A stretch of 64,000 nt of DNA from Cellvibrio polysaccharolyticus (GCF_015182315.1 NZ_PRDL01000001.1:62001-126000), one strand, 5' to 3'; counted from the first letter of the stretch, positions 17,739 through 26,989 are shown. The notes: generated by a model not told the origin, from the sequence alone. Translations and numbers: made by a program.

Positions 17739-18560
17739 TTATTGTCCCAACTGCTCGGAAAGCTCTGCGGCGCGTGCGGAGCAGGCATTCATGGCTCGTG
17801 CCACCGTCTCGCGCAGCTTGTCCTGCTCGAACGACAGAATAGCCTGCTCGGTGGTGCCTTTGGGCGATGTTACACGACGGCGCAACTCGCTGACATCCAC
17901 ATCGCTATCGCGCGCCAGCATGGCCGCTCCCAGCGCCGTTTGCAAGGTTAGCTCACGGGCACTCTCGCGGCTCAGCCCCATGGCTTCACCGGCTTCGATC
18001 ATGGCTTCCATAAACAGGAAGAAATAGGCCGGGCCGGAACCGGAAACAGCGGTTACCGGGTTCAGCAACGCTTCGTCATCCAGCCACTGCACCACCCCCA
18101 CCGCGCGCAAAATGGCATCGGCGTTGGCGCGCTGTTCAGCGCTGACCTGCGCATTGGCGAAAAGACCACTGGCACCCTGACGCAGTTGTGACGGCGTATT
18201 CGGCATACAGCGCACAATCGCCTGATCGCCGCCCAACCAACGGCCAATGCTGTCGGTAGTGATGCCGGCGGCCAGCGAAATAATTAATGGCCGATGCGCC
18301 AAGGCGGCAGACAGCTCCGCCGCCACCGCTTTCAACATTTGCGGCTTCACCGCCAGAATCACGATATCCGCCTGGCGGGCAGCGTCGCTGTTACTGGTGG
18401 TGATATTCACGCCGGTGGCCGCTTGCAGCGGTTGCAGGGTTTCAGTGCGAGGGCCGCTGGCGGTCACCGTTTGCGCCGGTGTGCCCTCGGCCAACAGACC
18501 ACCGATAATACTTTTGGCCATATTACCGGCGCCAATAAAGGCAATTCGAGGCTGGATCAC
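17739..18560 (-). CDS. proC: Pyrroline-5-carboxylate reductase
   Basis: This enzyme reduces pyrroline-5-carboxylate to proline with NAD(P)H, the last step of proline synthesis. The 273 residues show the dinucleotide-binding AFIGAGNMA near the N-terminus, AVKPQ, the MPNTP motif and SGSGPAYFF. I choose GTG 18560 (reading MIQPRIAFIGAG) because AGGA lies 8 bases upstream, rather than the TTG at 18578. A yggS-type gene, usually the upstream partner in this operon, is absent; the upstream neighbour is the ATP-grasp gene. Confidence 0.94.
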   Translation of the reverse strand: MIQPRIAFIGAGNMAKSIIGGLLAEGTPAQTVTASGPRTETLQPLQAATGVNITTSNSDAARQADIVILAVKPQMLKAVAAELSAALAHRPLIISLAAGITTDSIGRWLGGDQAIVRCMPNTPSQLRQGASGLFANAQVSAEQRANADAILRAVGVVQWLDDEALLNPVTAVSGSGPAYFFLFMEAMIEAGEAMGLSRESARELTLQTALGAAMLARDSDVDVSELRRRVTSPKGTTEQAILSFEQDKLRETVARAMNACSARAAELSEQLGQ

Positions 18561-18589
18561 GGAAATATTCCTGAGCAAAAAAGAACGGG

Positions 18590-19546
18590 TTAAATGCCGT
18601 CGACACCAAAATTTTTCATGGCGTAGTCGACCCTGGCATCCGGGCTGCGGTGTGCCCGTGGTTTGAGCGTTTCAACATGACGCAGGCGCGGCAACAAGCC
18701 GCGACCATTGGCAACCTGAATCGCCAGCCCCGGGCGGGCATTCAGTTCGAGTAACTGCGCACCACGGGTTTTGTCGAGCACGATATCGGTGCCGATGTAA
18801 CCCAGGCCGGTCATCTCAAAGCACCGGGAGGCGAGCAACAACATGTCCCGCCAGTTGCTGATTTTGATCTCGTTTAACGGGCGGCCGGTATCCGGGTGAT
18901 GGGTTACCGGCTTGGAAAACTGTACGGCGCGCAGCGCATGGCCGGTGGCGATATCAAGCCCCACCCCCACCGCGCCCTGGTGCAGGTTGGCCTTGCCGTC
19001 AGAAACGTGCGTGGCCAACCGCAGCATCGCCATTACCGGGTAACCTTTGAAAACAATGATGCGGATATCCGGGACACCTTCGTGGGAGTAACCCTGGAAG
19101 GCATCATCAAACTGGATGAGGTCTTCTACCAGCACCACGTCCGGCTTGCCACCCAGCGAATAAAGCCCGGCCAGCGCGTTACTCATGTGACGGCGGATAT
19201 CGTCGATGGTAATTTCTGCGCCGGAAGCCTTGATGAATTTGTCGCCGCGACGGCCCACAATCACCAGAATGCCTTTACCGCCGGAACCCTTGGCCGGTTT
19301 TACGGCAAAGCCTTCCAGCCCGGCCAGCTTTTCATCAATGGCGGCAATTTCGTGCTGCGCGCTGATGACGAAGAACAGCCGTGGCGTTGCCACTTCAAAC
19401 TCTTCTGCCAACAGTTTGGTTTTCAGCTTGTTGTCCACCAGCGGAAACAAGCTGCGCGCATTGTAACTGCCGATAAAATCGCGATTACGGCAGTTCATGC
19501 CGAGAATACCCATGCGGCGCAAGCGCCATGGACTCACCCATTTCAC
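18590..19546 (-). CDS. RimK-like ATP-grasp ligase (alpha-L-glutamate ligase-like protein)
   Basis: A 318-residue ATP-grasp protein related to RimK-type amino-acid ligases. Visible features are the nucleotide-binding VKPAKGSGGKGI (about 97-108), VLVEDLIQ, and the metal/catalytic motif LLELNARPGLAIQVANG near the C-terminus. The N-terminal NCRNRDFIGSYNARSLFPLVDNKL is typical of this subfamily. It is the third gene of a co-directional trio with a transglutaminase-like 7TM protein and a retropepsin-like lipoprotein, a combination known from comparative genomics of peptide-modifying ligases. The ligated substrate is unknown. Confidence 0.88.
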   Translation of the reverse strand: MKWVSPWRLRRMGILGMNCRNRDFIGSYNARSLFPLVDNKLKTKLLAEEFEVATPRLFFVISAQHEIAAIDEKLAGLEGFAVKPAKGSGGKGILVIVGRRGDKFIKASGAEITIDDIRRHMSNALAGLYSLGGKPDVVLVEDLIQFDDAFQGYSHEGVPDIRIIVFKGYPVMAMLRLATHVSDGKANLHQGAVGVGLDIATGHALRAVQFSKPVTHHPDTGRPLNEIKISNWRDMLLLASRCFEMTGLGYIGTDIVLDKTRGAQLLELNARPGLAIQVANGRGLLPRLRHVETLKPRAHRSPDARVDYAMKNFGVDGI

Positions 19547-19552
19547 CGCTGA

Positions 19553-21091
19553 TTACCCCTTGTTATCAACGCTGGCGTCATTCTCGACCATGGCGCGGAA
19601 GCGCCGCAATTCGGAGAGTTTATAACCGGTGTATTGGCCCATCATCATAATCAGGGCAAGAGCCACCAGATTCAGTTCGGGGAAATTGAAGGTCAGGTGA
19701 CCAATCGCCGGCAGTTGCATCATCAAATAAGCCAGCACTGCCACCAGCAAACTGCCACCGCCCTGCACAAATACTTCTTTGGGGCCTTCTTCTTCCCACA
19801 GAATCGACATCCGCTCAATGGTCCAGGCGATGATGATCATCGGGAAGAAGGTGATGGTCATGCCGGTGTTCAGCCCCATCTGATAACCCACCAGACTGAG
19901 CACCGAGATAATAAAGATCACCAGCACCACCAGCGTCGCGATCCTCGATATCAGTAGCAGGTTCAGCCGCGATAAATAGGTTCGCAGCACCAGCCCGAAG
20001 GCCACCACGGCAATAAAACTGAACAACCCGAGTAACAGCGAGGTTTGCAAAAACGCCAGCGCGATCAGAATCGGCATAAAAGTACCGGAGGTTTTCAAAC
20101 CCACGATCACCCGCATAAACACCACCACCAGCGCACCCAGCGGCAGCAGGAACAGCAACTTGAACATGCCCTGCTCTTCAATCGGCAGCCGGTGCACACC
20201 AATGATCGAGAAGATGCTGTCAGTCGCCTGGGCACCGGCCAGTTCCAGCGCCGGTACCGTTTGGTAGATCATCGAGAAGCTGATGCGCGAACGGCTGCCG
20301 CCAATCACATCAATCAGCGAGCTGTCACCGCGATGCCAGAGCAACAGGTTATCCGGCAAACCCTGCGCGCCGGTATAAGGGTTGAACAGCACCCACTGGC
20401 CATCGTCATACACTTCCACCATGCGGGTCAGTGATTGATGACGGCGGGCATCTTCCAGGTACAAGCCGAGAGCAATACGCGCCGGAATACCCGCCTGCCG
20501 CAACAGTTTTTCCAGCAGGTTGGCTTTGTCCGGCTCACCAGCCAGCATCAAAGAAGCGTTTTGATCCGGAGAGGTATCGTTGATTAACTTGAGCAATTCG
20601 CGGGCGAGGCTTTTCGGCGAGCTGGACAGCGACAAAGCCTGCTCCAGCAATTGACTGGACGCCGTTGCTTGCGGACCATCCCACTCTACCGAACGCACCG
20701 GCGGTGCCTCGGTCAGGGTTTCGGAGGCATAGAGACCGCCCACAAATTGCGCTTTGTAGTAAAGGGTTTGCGCCCCTTGCGCTTCGCGTTTGGTCCACTC
20801 GCCACGGCGGGTTTGATTCTCTTCAATGACTGACCAGCCATAGCCTGGCGATGCCGCCAGTTCACTGAAGGTGCGGAAGCCCGGCGGATCATAAGGCAAG
20901 CCGAGGTTGACGGTCACTTCATCGCCATTGGCCACGAAATCTACCCGCGCTTCGATCATCCACACCGCGCGGTGATCACCGGCGAAAAAAGGGATGTCCA
21001 TGGTGGTGTGACGCAGCCAGGCGGTCACCAGGCCGAGAACAATCAACCCGGCAACAATGCTGTAAAAGGGCGCTTTGGATGGTTTTTTCAT
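19553..21091 (-). CDS. Inactive transglutaminase-like protein fused to seven transmembrane helices
   Basis: A 512-residue membrane protein with an N-terminal anchor (about 9-26), an extracytoplasmic part with a degenerate transglutaminase core (about 180-265), and seven membrane helices in the C-terminal half (about 305-490). The core keeps the LLRQAGIPARIALGLYLED and MVEVYDDGQWVLFNPYTG segments, but the positions of the catalytic Cys and His are occupied by other residues, so it should not be an active transglutaminase. The start overlaps the retropepsin-like gene's stop by 4 bases; the ATP-grasp gene begins 6 bases after its stop. Confidence 0.88.
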   Translation of the reverse strand: MKKPSKAPFYSIVAGLIVLGLVTAWLRHTTMDIPFFAGDHRAVWMIEARVDFVANGDEVTVNLGLPYDPPGFRTFSELAASPGYGWSVIEENQTRRGEWTKREAQGAQTLYYKAQFVGGLYASETLTEAPPVRSVEWDGPQATASSQLLEQALSLSSSPKSLARELLKLINDTSPDQNASLMLAGEPDKANLLEKLLRQAGIPARIALGLYLEDARRHQSLTRMVEVYDDGQWVLFNPYTGAQGLPDNLLLWHRGDSSLIDVIGGSRSRISFSMIYQTVPALELAGAQATDSIFSIIGVHRLPIEEQGMFKLLFLLPLGALVVVFMRVIVGLKTSGTFMPILIALAFLQTSLLLGLFSFIAVVAFGLVLRTYLSRLNLLLISRIATLVVLVIFIISVLSLVGYQMGLNTGMTITFFPMIIIAWTIERMSILWEEEGPKEVFVQGGGSLLVAVLAYLMMQLPAIGHLTFNFPELNLVALALIMMMGQYTGYKLSELRRFRAMVENDASVDNKG

Positions 21092-21882
21092 GGTTTGGCT
21101 GCTTCTCCGGCAGCGCTGTTACTCTCACGCACTGGCGGTGCCAGGTCGGAGCGGCTGACATCAACAATCATTACATCACGCAGGGCATTGCGGCCCAGCA
21201 GGATCGGGTTGGCCTGGTCGGCGCGATCGGTCAGGGCGAACTCAACGGCCTGGGTTAACTTGCCAATGGTCAGGCGCAGTTCAACCACCGGGCGGCGCGA
21301 GCCTTCATCTTTGGCGCCACCGGGCAGATAGCGTACGCGCTTGCGTTCAAGCTCGTGGGTTTCTTCGGTTTTACGGTCCAACACCGAAAAGCGCACCCAC
21401 TCTTCGCCGTTGCGTTCAAACAGTTGAATGTTTCGTGCATCCAGCAGTGACACGGTGATGCCGGTATTGACCCGCGCCCGCATTTCAACGCCAACACTGC
21501 TCAGCAACACACGCTCGCGCTCACCGATCAGCTGCTTGTCCTGTAACAGGTTTTCCAGCACAGACGGTGGTGTAGCAGGTGGTGGTGGCGGTTTGGGGCA
21601 GTTAACGACGGGTCTGGGTTGTACGGGCGGGGGCGGCGGCGCTTCAGCGAGGCGTTTTTGCAATTCGAGATTTTCGCCAACCAGCAGGGCGACATCTTCA
21701 AGACGATTTTGCACGCTTTCCAATGCGGTTTGCTGGTTGTGCAGTACCTGCTGGCATTGTTCCAGCGCAGTAATTTCGGTTTGTTTCACCATCAGGTTGC
21801 CGGATGACTGACACCCGGCAAGCAAAACGGTCACAAAGGCGGTGGTCATCCAACGACTGGCAGATACGGTTTTAATGCTCAT
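21088..21882 (-). CDS. Retropepsin-like (PF05618-type) periplasmic lipoprotein
   Basis: A 264-residue lipoprotein (lipobox LAGC, Cys24) with a coiled-coil segment (about 33-80), a proline-rich stretch (82-105) and a C-terminal retropepsin-like domain. Members are often labelled ATP-dependent zinc protease, although the domain is an aspartic-protease fold. The active-site triad position usually reads DTGA; here it is NTGI (N139), while the following LDARNIQLFERNGEEWVRF is well conserved. The protein may therefore bind rather than cut. Start ATG 21882 is chosen for its ribosome site and signal peptide. It is translationally coupled to the transglutaminase-like gene. Confidence 0.85.
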   Translation of the reverse strand: MSIKTVSASRWMTTAFVTVLLAGCQSSGNLMVKQTEITALEQCQQVLHNQQTALESVQNRLEDVALLVGENLELQKRLAEAPPPPPVQPRPVVNCPKPPPPPATPPSVLENLLQDKQLIGERERVLLSSVGVEMRARVNTGITVSLLDARNIQLFERNGEEWVRFSVLDRKTEETHELERKRVRYLPGGAKDEGSRRPVVELRLTIGKLTQAVEFALTDRADQANPILLGRNALRDVMIVDVSRSDLAPPVRESNSAAGEAAKP

Positions 21883-22033
21883 TATTCCGGCCAACAAACT
21901 CTACGTAGTAGTAAAAAGAGATAGCGCTGACGAAGCAGCGGCGCCTGGTCCAGCAGGAGCTGTGGGTAATTGTAGCGGCAAGGCGATGCCAACACACCAG
22001 GAACCCGAAGGATTTTTTACAAACCCCGCTTTA

Positions 22034-22909
22034 TCAGTAATGTTTGGGGTAAGGCGCCGGCAGGCGGCGGAAGCGTTTGTACTCCCACTGGTACTGTTCC
22101 GGTGAAAATTCCACACAGCGTTCAACGCTGGCATTCAGCCCGGCGAGTGATGTGTTTTCGTCAGCCGAGTAAATCGCTTCATCGACATCCAGCACCCGCA
22201 TACGGAAGCCCCCCGGGATACGCTCGGCAAATACTGACACGACCGCACAACCGGTACGTTGAATCAGTCCATGAATCAGACCAATGGTCAGCGCCGGCTG
22301 GCCAAAGAAAGGCGCAACGCCACTGGCGGCTTCGCGATCCGGCACCTGATCCGGCAAAACGCCAACAATCGTGCCGCTTTGCAGGGCTTTGAACAGCATC
22401 ATCACGCCGCGACGGTTGGTGGGCGCCATGGTGGTATTCGCCTTACTGCGGCCTTTCAGCACCATGGCATCCACACAGGGGTTTTTCAAAGGTTGGTACA
22501 TGGCGGTAAGCGGCGCAATGCTGGCAAGATACAACCCCACCACCTCCCAATTGCCATGGTGGGGCGCCAGCACCAACAAGCCGCGACCTTCGGCAAGGCG
22601 CTCGCGCAGCAGCTCTTCACCTTTCACTTCCAGAATATATTGTTGCAGCCAATCCCACGAGTGATGCCAGATAGCACCGGCCTCAGCGGCCGTTTTAGCG
22701 GTTTCACGGAGGCTTTTACGAGCAAAGGCACAGCGCTCGGCCTTGCTCATATGAGGAAAACACAACGCCAGGTTGGTCATGGTGGTTTTGGCTTCACGCC
22801 CACAAAACAACCACATCAAACCTCCGGCCACAGCGCCCACTGCTCGTCCCCAGATTAGCGGCAGGCGGGAAATCAGTTTGAAAAAAAACAGGGCAAAGCG
22901 GTCTCTCAT
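22034..22909 (-). CDS. LpxL/HtrB-type lipid A acyltransferase
   Basis: An inner-membrane acyltransferase that adds a secondary fatty acid to lipid A. The protein has 291 residues from ATG 22909 (MRDRFALFFFKL); an in-frame GTG at 22942 is an alternative start. The N-terminal membrane helix is followed by the catalytic HHGNWE motif (HX4E), then ADQVPDRE-like LPDQVPDREAASGV and a C-terminal RRFRRLPAPYPKHY. It is divergent from glyQ, the same order as lpxL and glyQS near the pseudomonad origin. Confidence 0.88.
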   Translation of the reverse strand: MRDRFALFFFKLISRLPLIWGRAVGAVAGGLMWLFCGREAKTTMTNLALCFPHMSKAERCAFARKSLRETAKTAAEAGAIWHHSWDWLQQYILEVKGEELLRERLAEGRGLLVLAPHHGNWEVVGLYLASIAPLTAMYQPLKNPCVDAMVLKGRSKANTTMAPTNRRGVMMLFKALQSGTIVGVLPDQVPDREAASGVAPFFGQPALTIGLIHGLIQRTGCAVVSVFAERIPGGFRMRVLDVDEAIYSADENTSLAGLNASVERCVEFSPEQYQWEYKRFRRLPAPYPKHY

Positions 22910-23007
22910 GTGAATCTCTATCGTTTTATTGTCACTCTGCACCGAAGCTTACCGGAAAAATAACGCAGACTGAAACGTCGGGCGTGCCATTGAAGGCTGA
23001 CAACCGC

Positions 23008-23013
23008 TATAAT
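23008..23013 (+). promoter_or_regulatory. Candidate -10 element of the glyQ promoter
   Basis: A perfect TATAAT lies 75 bases upstream of the glyQ start in the divergent gap with the acyltransferase gene. A good -35 hexamer at 16-18 bases is not apparent, so the promoter assignment is tentative. Confidence 0.4.
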
Positions 23014-23087
23014 CCGGCGCTATTTTGTGCTTGCCGGCAACTGCCGGTAACTTACTTCTTTTACTGCTGCTTCGGAGGCAGGTGACC

Positions 23088-24065
23088 GTGTCTGACAAAT
23101 CCAAACCTGACGTTAGTACCTTCCAGGGTTTAATTCTCGCACTCCAGGAATACTGGGCGCGCCATGGCTGCGTGGTATTACAGCCGCTGGATCTTGAGGT
23201 TGGCGCGGGCACTTTTCACCCGGCCACCTTTCTGCGCGCCATTGGCCCGGAAACCTGGAACGCAGCCTATGTACAACCGTGTCGTCGTCCCAAAGACGGC
23301 CGCTACGGTGAAAACCCCAACCGTTTGCAGCATTACTACCAGTTCCAGGTAGCGCTGAAGCCTTCACCGGACAACATCCAGGAACTCTACCTGGGTTCAC
23401 TGCGCGAAATGGGCATTGATACCACCGTGCACGACATCCGCTTCGTCGAAGACAACTGGGAATCGCCCACGCTGGGCGCCTGGGGCCTTGGCTGGGAAGT
23501 CTGGCTGAACGGCATGGAAGTTACCCAGTTCACTTACTTCCAGCAGGTTGGCGGTCTTGAGTGCTACCCGGTTACCGGTGAAATTACCTACGGTATCGAG
23601 CGTATCGCCATGTACCTGCAAGGCGTCGATTCGATCTTCGATCTGGTCTGGACCATCAACCCCAACGGCGACAAAGTTACCTACGGCGATGTGTTTCATC
23701 AAAACGAAGTGGAAATGTCCCGTTTCAATTTCGAAGAAGCCGATGTTGAATTCATGTTCCACAGCTTCGACGTTTACGAGCGCGAAAGTCAGCGCCTGAT
23801 TGAAAAAGGCCTGCCATTACCGGCTTACGAGATGGTGATGAAAGCGTCTCACGCGTTCAACCTGCTCGATGCCCGCCACGCGATCTCGGTAACCGAGCGC
23901 CAGCGTTTCATTTTGCGGGTGCGCAGCCTCGCTCGCGCCGTAGCCCAGGCCTACTATGACGCCCGTAAAGCACTCGGGTTCCCGCTGGCACCCGAAGCAC
24001 TGCGTAATGAACTGTTAGCCCACACTGATGAAACCTCTGCCACCACCGTCGGAGGAGAGCAATAA
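23088..24065 (+). CDS. glyQ: Glycine--tRNA ligase alpha subunit
   Basis: This is the catalytic alpha subunit of the bacterial tetrameric glycyl-tRNA synthetase. The 325 residues match the family. Conserved segments include TFQGLILALQEYWARHGC, QPLDLEVGAGTFHP, YVQPCRRPKDGRYGENPNRLQHYYQFQV and GIERIAMYLQG. I start at GTG 23088 (VSDKSKPD), 9 bases after GGAGG, since upstream codons in frame encode no conserved sequence. The stop overlaps the glyS start by one base (TAATG). Confidence 0.97.
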   Translation: MSDKSKPDVSTFQGLILALQEYWARHGCVVLQPLDLEVGAGTFHPATFLRAIGPETWNAAYVQPCRRPKDGRYGENPNRLQHYYQFQVALKPSPDNIQELYLGSLREMGIDTTVHDIRFVEDNWESPTLGAWGLGWEVWLNGMEVTQFTYFQQVGGLECYPVTGEITYGIERIAMYLQGVDSIFDLVWTINPNGDKVTYGDVFHQNEVEMSRFNFEEADVEFMFHSFDVYERESQRLIEKGLPLPAYEMVMKASHAFNLLDARHAISVTERQRFILRVRSLARAVAQAYYDARKALGFPLAPEALRNELLAHTDETSATTVGGEQ

Positions 24066-26143
24066 TGACTGCTGATTTCCTGTTTGAACTGGGCACCGAA
24101 GAACTGCCCCCGAAAGCGCTGAAAAACCTCATCACCGCGCTGCAAAGCCACGTTATCGAAGGTTTGCAGGCGGAAGAACTCTCCTGGATTACCGTTCGCG
24201 CCTTCGCCGCACCGCGCCGTCTGGCGCTGATCGTAGAGCAATTGTCTGCCAGCACGCCGTCGCGCGAGCTGGTCGTGTGGGGCCCGCCAAAAGCCATCGC
24301 TTTTGATGCCGAAGGCAAACCCACCAAAGCCGCCCAGGCGTTTGCTGACAAAAACGGCATCGCCGTTGAAGCGCTGCAAACCGAAAGCGACGGCAAGGTA
24401 GAAAAACTGGTAGCGCGCACCACCACCACCGGTAAGCCGGTGGTCGGTTTGCTGGGCGGCATTATTGAAAATGCCATCAACAAACTGCCGATTGCCAAGC
24501 GCATGCGCTGGGGCAGCAAGCGCACCGAATTCGTCCGTCCGGCGCATTGGCTGGTAATGCTGTACGGCGATGACATTGTGGATGCCGAAGTACTGGGCCT
24601 GCGCGCCAACCGCGAAACCCGTGGCCACCGCTTCCATTACAACCGCCCGCTGCTGCTCGACAACGCCGCTGAATACGAACAAAAGCTGAAAGAAATCGGC
24701 TATGTCATTGCCGACCGCGAAGCCCGCCGGGTGCTGATTCGCGAGCAGGTAAACGCCGAAGCCGCACGCATTGGCGGTCACGCGGTTATTGATGAAGACC
24801 TGCTGGACGAAGTTACCGCACTGGTAGAATGGCCGGTAGCGCTCACCGGAAAATTCGAATCCCGCTTCCTAGCCGTACCGGCCGAAGCGCTGATTGCCTC
24901 CATGAAAGAACACCAGAAATACTTTCACGTGGTGGATGCCAAAGACCAGCTGCTGCCGCACTTTATTACCGTAGCCAACATCGCCAGCAGCGACCCGTCG
25001 CAAATCATTGACGGTAACGAGCGGGTGATTCGTCCGCGCCTGTCTGACGCGGCCTTCTTCTACGAAACCGACCGCAAAACCTCGCTGGCCGCCTTGCGTG
25101 ACCGCCTGAAAACCATCGTATTCCAGGCACAACTGGGTACCATCTACGAAAAAACCCAACGCGTTTCCGCACTGGCAGCACACATTGCCGGCTTGCTGGG
25201 CGCCGACAGCAAGCTCGCCAGCCGTGCCGGTGAACTCTGCAAGTCTGACCTGGTTTCCAACATGGTCGGCGAGTTCGACAACATGCAGGGCATCGCCGGT
25301 TACTACTATGCGCTGAACGACGGCGAAAACGCCGACGTTGCCGCCGCGATGAATGAACAATACCTGCCGCGTTTTGCCGGTGACAACTTACCGCAAACCG
25401 TGACCGGTACTATTATTGCGCTGGCTGATCGCCTCGACACCCTCACCGGTATCTTCGGTATTGGCCAACAACCTACCGGCTCGAAAGACCCGTTTGCACT
25501 GCGTCGCGCCAGTATTGCGGTACTGCGTTTGCTGGTAGAGAAAAAGCTCGACCTCGACCTGCGTGCGCTGCTGGATGTCGCTCGTGCCCAGCACAAATCA
25601 CTCACCGCCGGTGACGACTTAACCGACACTATTCTCGGCTATATGCTGGAGCGGTTCCGCGCTTTCTACGAAGATGCCAACATCCCTGCTGAAGTTTTCC
25701 AGGCGGTAAACGCCAAAAAAATCAGCGTACCGCTGGATATCGACCAGCGCGTGCAGGCCGTTTTCGAATTCAGCAAACTGCCGCAAGCACAAGCCCTGGC
25801 TGCTGCCAACAAGCGTGTATCCAATATTCTCGACAAGCAAAGCGGCAACGTCAGCAGCCAGATCAACGCAGCCCTCTTGCAGGAAGATGCCGAAAAGCAA
25901 CTGGCGCAAGCCATTGAAGCCAAAGCAGCGGTTGTGCAGCCGTTATTCGCCGCCCGCGAATACACCAAAGCCCTGGCAACCCTGGCAGACTTGCAGCCCA
26001 CCGTGGATGCCTTCTTTGACAGCGTGATGGTGATGAGCGACGACCCGGCATTACAACAAAACCGCCTGGCGCTGTTACAGCAACTGCGCGGCCTGTTCCT
26101 GGAAGTGGCTGATATTTCCTTGCTGGTTCCTGCTAAAAATTAA
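24065..26143 (+). CDS. glyS: Glycine--tRNA ligase beta subunit
   Basis: This is the beta subunit of glycyl-tRNA synthetase, which binds the tRNA. It has 692 residues, the standard length. It starts with the typical FLFELGTEELPPKAL and contains RVIRPRLSDAAFFYETDRK, GVFGIGQQPTGSKDPFALRR-like sequence and a C-terminal DALR-type anticodon-binding domain (from about 570). It is coupled to glyQ through a one-base overlap. An 11 bp hairpin follows its stop. Confidence 0.97.
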   Translation: MTADFLFELGTEELPPKALKNLITALQSHVIEGLQAEELSWITVRAFAAPRRLALIVEQLSASTPSRELVVWGPPKAIAFDAEGKPTKAAQAFADKNGIAVEALQTESDGKVEKLVARTTTTGKPVVGLLGGIIENAINKLPIAKRMRWGSKRTEFVRPAHWLVMLYGDDIVDAEVLGLRANRETRGHRFHYNRPLLLDNAAEYEQKLKEIGYVIADREARRVLIREQVNAEAARIGGHAVIDEDLLDEVTALVEWPVALTGKFESRFLAVPAEALIASMKEHQKYFHVVDAKDQLLPHFITVANIASSDPSQIIDGNERVIRPRLSDAAFFYETDRKTSLAALRDRLKTIVFQAQLGTIYEKTQRVSALAAHIAGLLGADSKLASRAGELCKSDLVSNMVGEFDNMQGIAGYYYALNDGENADVAAAMNEQYLPRFAGDNLPQTVTGTIIALADRLDTLTGIFGIGQQPTGSKDPFALRRASIAVLRLLVEKKLDLDLRALLDVARAQHKSLTAGDDLTDTILGYMLERFRAFYEDANIPAEVFQAVNAKKISVPLDIDQRVQAVFEFSKLPQAQALAAANKRVSNILDKQSGNVSSQINAALLQEDAEKQLAQAIEAKAAVVQPLFAAREYTKALATLADLQPTVDAFFDSVMVMSDDPALQQNRLALLQQLRGLFLEVADISLLVPAKN

Positions 26144-26145
26144 TG

Positions 26146-26171
26146 CCTGAAACATCACGCGATGTTTCAGG
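26146..26171 (+). terminator. Hairpin directly after glyS
   Basis: A perfect 11 bp stem (CCTGAAACATC with GATGTTTCAGG, loop ACGC) starts 3 bases past the glyS stop. No T-tract follows, so termination may be weak or Rho-assisted. It is separate from the nested repeat 60 bases further on. Confidence 0.5.
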
Positions 26172-26233
26172 GCGGCTTGAACCACGTTTCAAACTGCTGA
26201 CAAATTCCATGCAGGCACAATGCAAGTTTGGCG

Positions 26234-26323
26234 TTGGAACGTTTGTTCCAAAACCGTCGAGTCAGGGATGACTCGCCGGAGCTACAAGGATGTATTCATG
26301 CGCTTTTGGAACAAACGTTCCAA
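26234..26323. repeat. Nested inverted-repeat element, copy 2
   Basis: A perfect 20 bp inverted repeat (26234-26253 with 26304-26323) encloses a 50 bp core. On the minus strand the core reads a TACA-TCCT-TGTA hairpin, a short linker, then CGAGTCA-TCCC-TGACTCG and ACGG. This is the plan of the element at 11585-11682, but every stem has changed while staying complementary. Each outer arm is itself palindromic (TTGGAAC-GTTT-GTTCCAA). It fills the glyS-gmhB gap. Confidence 0.85.
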
Positions 26324-26411
26324 TGACAAACGAACAGAATGGCACTTGGGAACAGGATTTTTACCAGCAAGCACCTCCAACCCGGAACATCAAAACCCTG
26401 GATAACACACC

Positions 26412-26981
26412 ATGAAACTGATCATCCTCGACCGCGATGGTGTTATTAATCACGACCGCAATGATTACGTAAAATCGGCTGATGAATGTGTGCCCGTTGA
26501 AGGCAGCATTGAAGCGATTGCGCGCCTGCACCAGGCCGGTTACACCGTGGTCGTTGCCACCAACCAATCGGGCCTTGCCCGTGGCAAATTTGATCTCGAC
26601 GACCTCGAAGCCATCCACCACAAACTCACCCGGCTGGTAGAAGAACAGGGCGGTGAAATCAGCGCCATCTTCTACTGCCCGCACGCCCCGGAAGACAACT
26701 GCAAATGCCGCAAACCCAAAACCGGCTTGCTGGATGCCATCGAAGCCGAATTCAACACCTCGGTAGAAGGCGTCAGATTTATCGGTGATACCCTGCGTGA
26801 CATCCAGGCAGGTGAAAGCAAAGCCTGTCTGCCAATACTGGTGAAAAGCGGCAAAGGCAGCGCCACCCTGGCAGACCTGCAACAAACCACCGACCCGGAA
26901 CTGGCAGCGCTGCTGACCAGACTGCCGGTATTTGAAAATCTCGCCGCGGTTGCGGATGATTTGCTCAGCCAACAGGATTAA
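26412..26981 (+). CDS. gmhB: D-glycero-beta-D-manno-heptose 1,7-bisphosphate 7-phosphatase
   Basis: A HAD-superfamily phosphatase of the ADP-heptose pathway for lipopolysaccharide core synthesis. The 189 residues begin with LDRDGVINHDRNDYVK, the nucleophile motif DxDGxxN of the family. The zinc-binding loop with Cys and His (CPHAPEDNCKCRKPKTG, about 92-108) and the later FIGDTLRDIQAG are intact. It is followed 8 bases later by plsC, as in the origin region of pseudomonads. Confidence 0.94.
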   Translation: MKLIILDRDGVINHDRNDYVKSADECVPVEGSIEAIARLHQAGYTVVVATNQSGLARGKFDLDDLEAIHHKLTRLVEEQGGEISAIFYCPHAPEDNCKCRKPKTGLLDAIEAEFNTSVEGVRFIGDTLRDIQAGESKACLPILVKSGKGSATLADLQQTTDPELAALLTRLPVFENLAAVADDLLSQQD

Positions 26982-26989
26982 ACCCTAAC

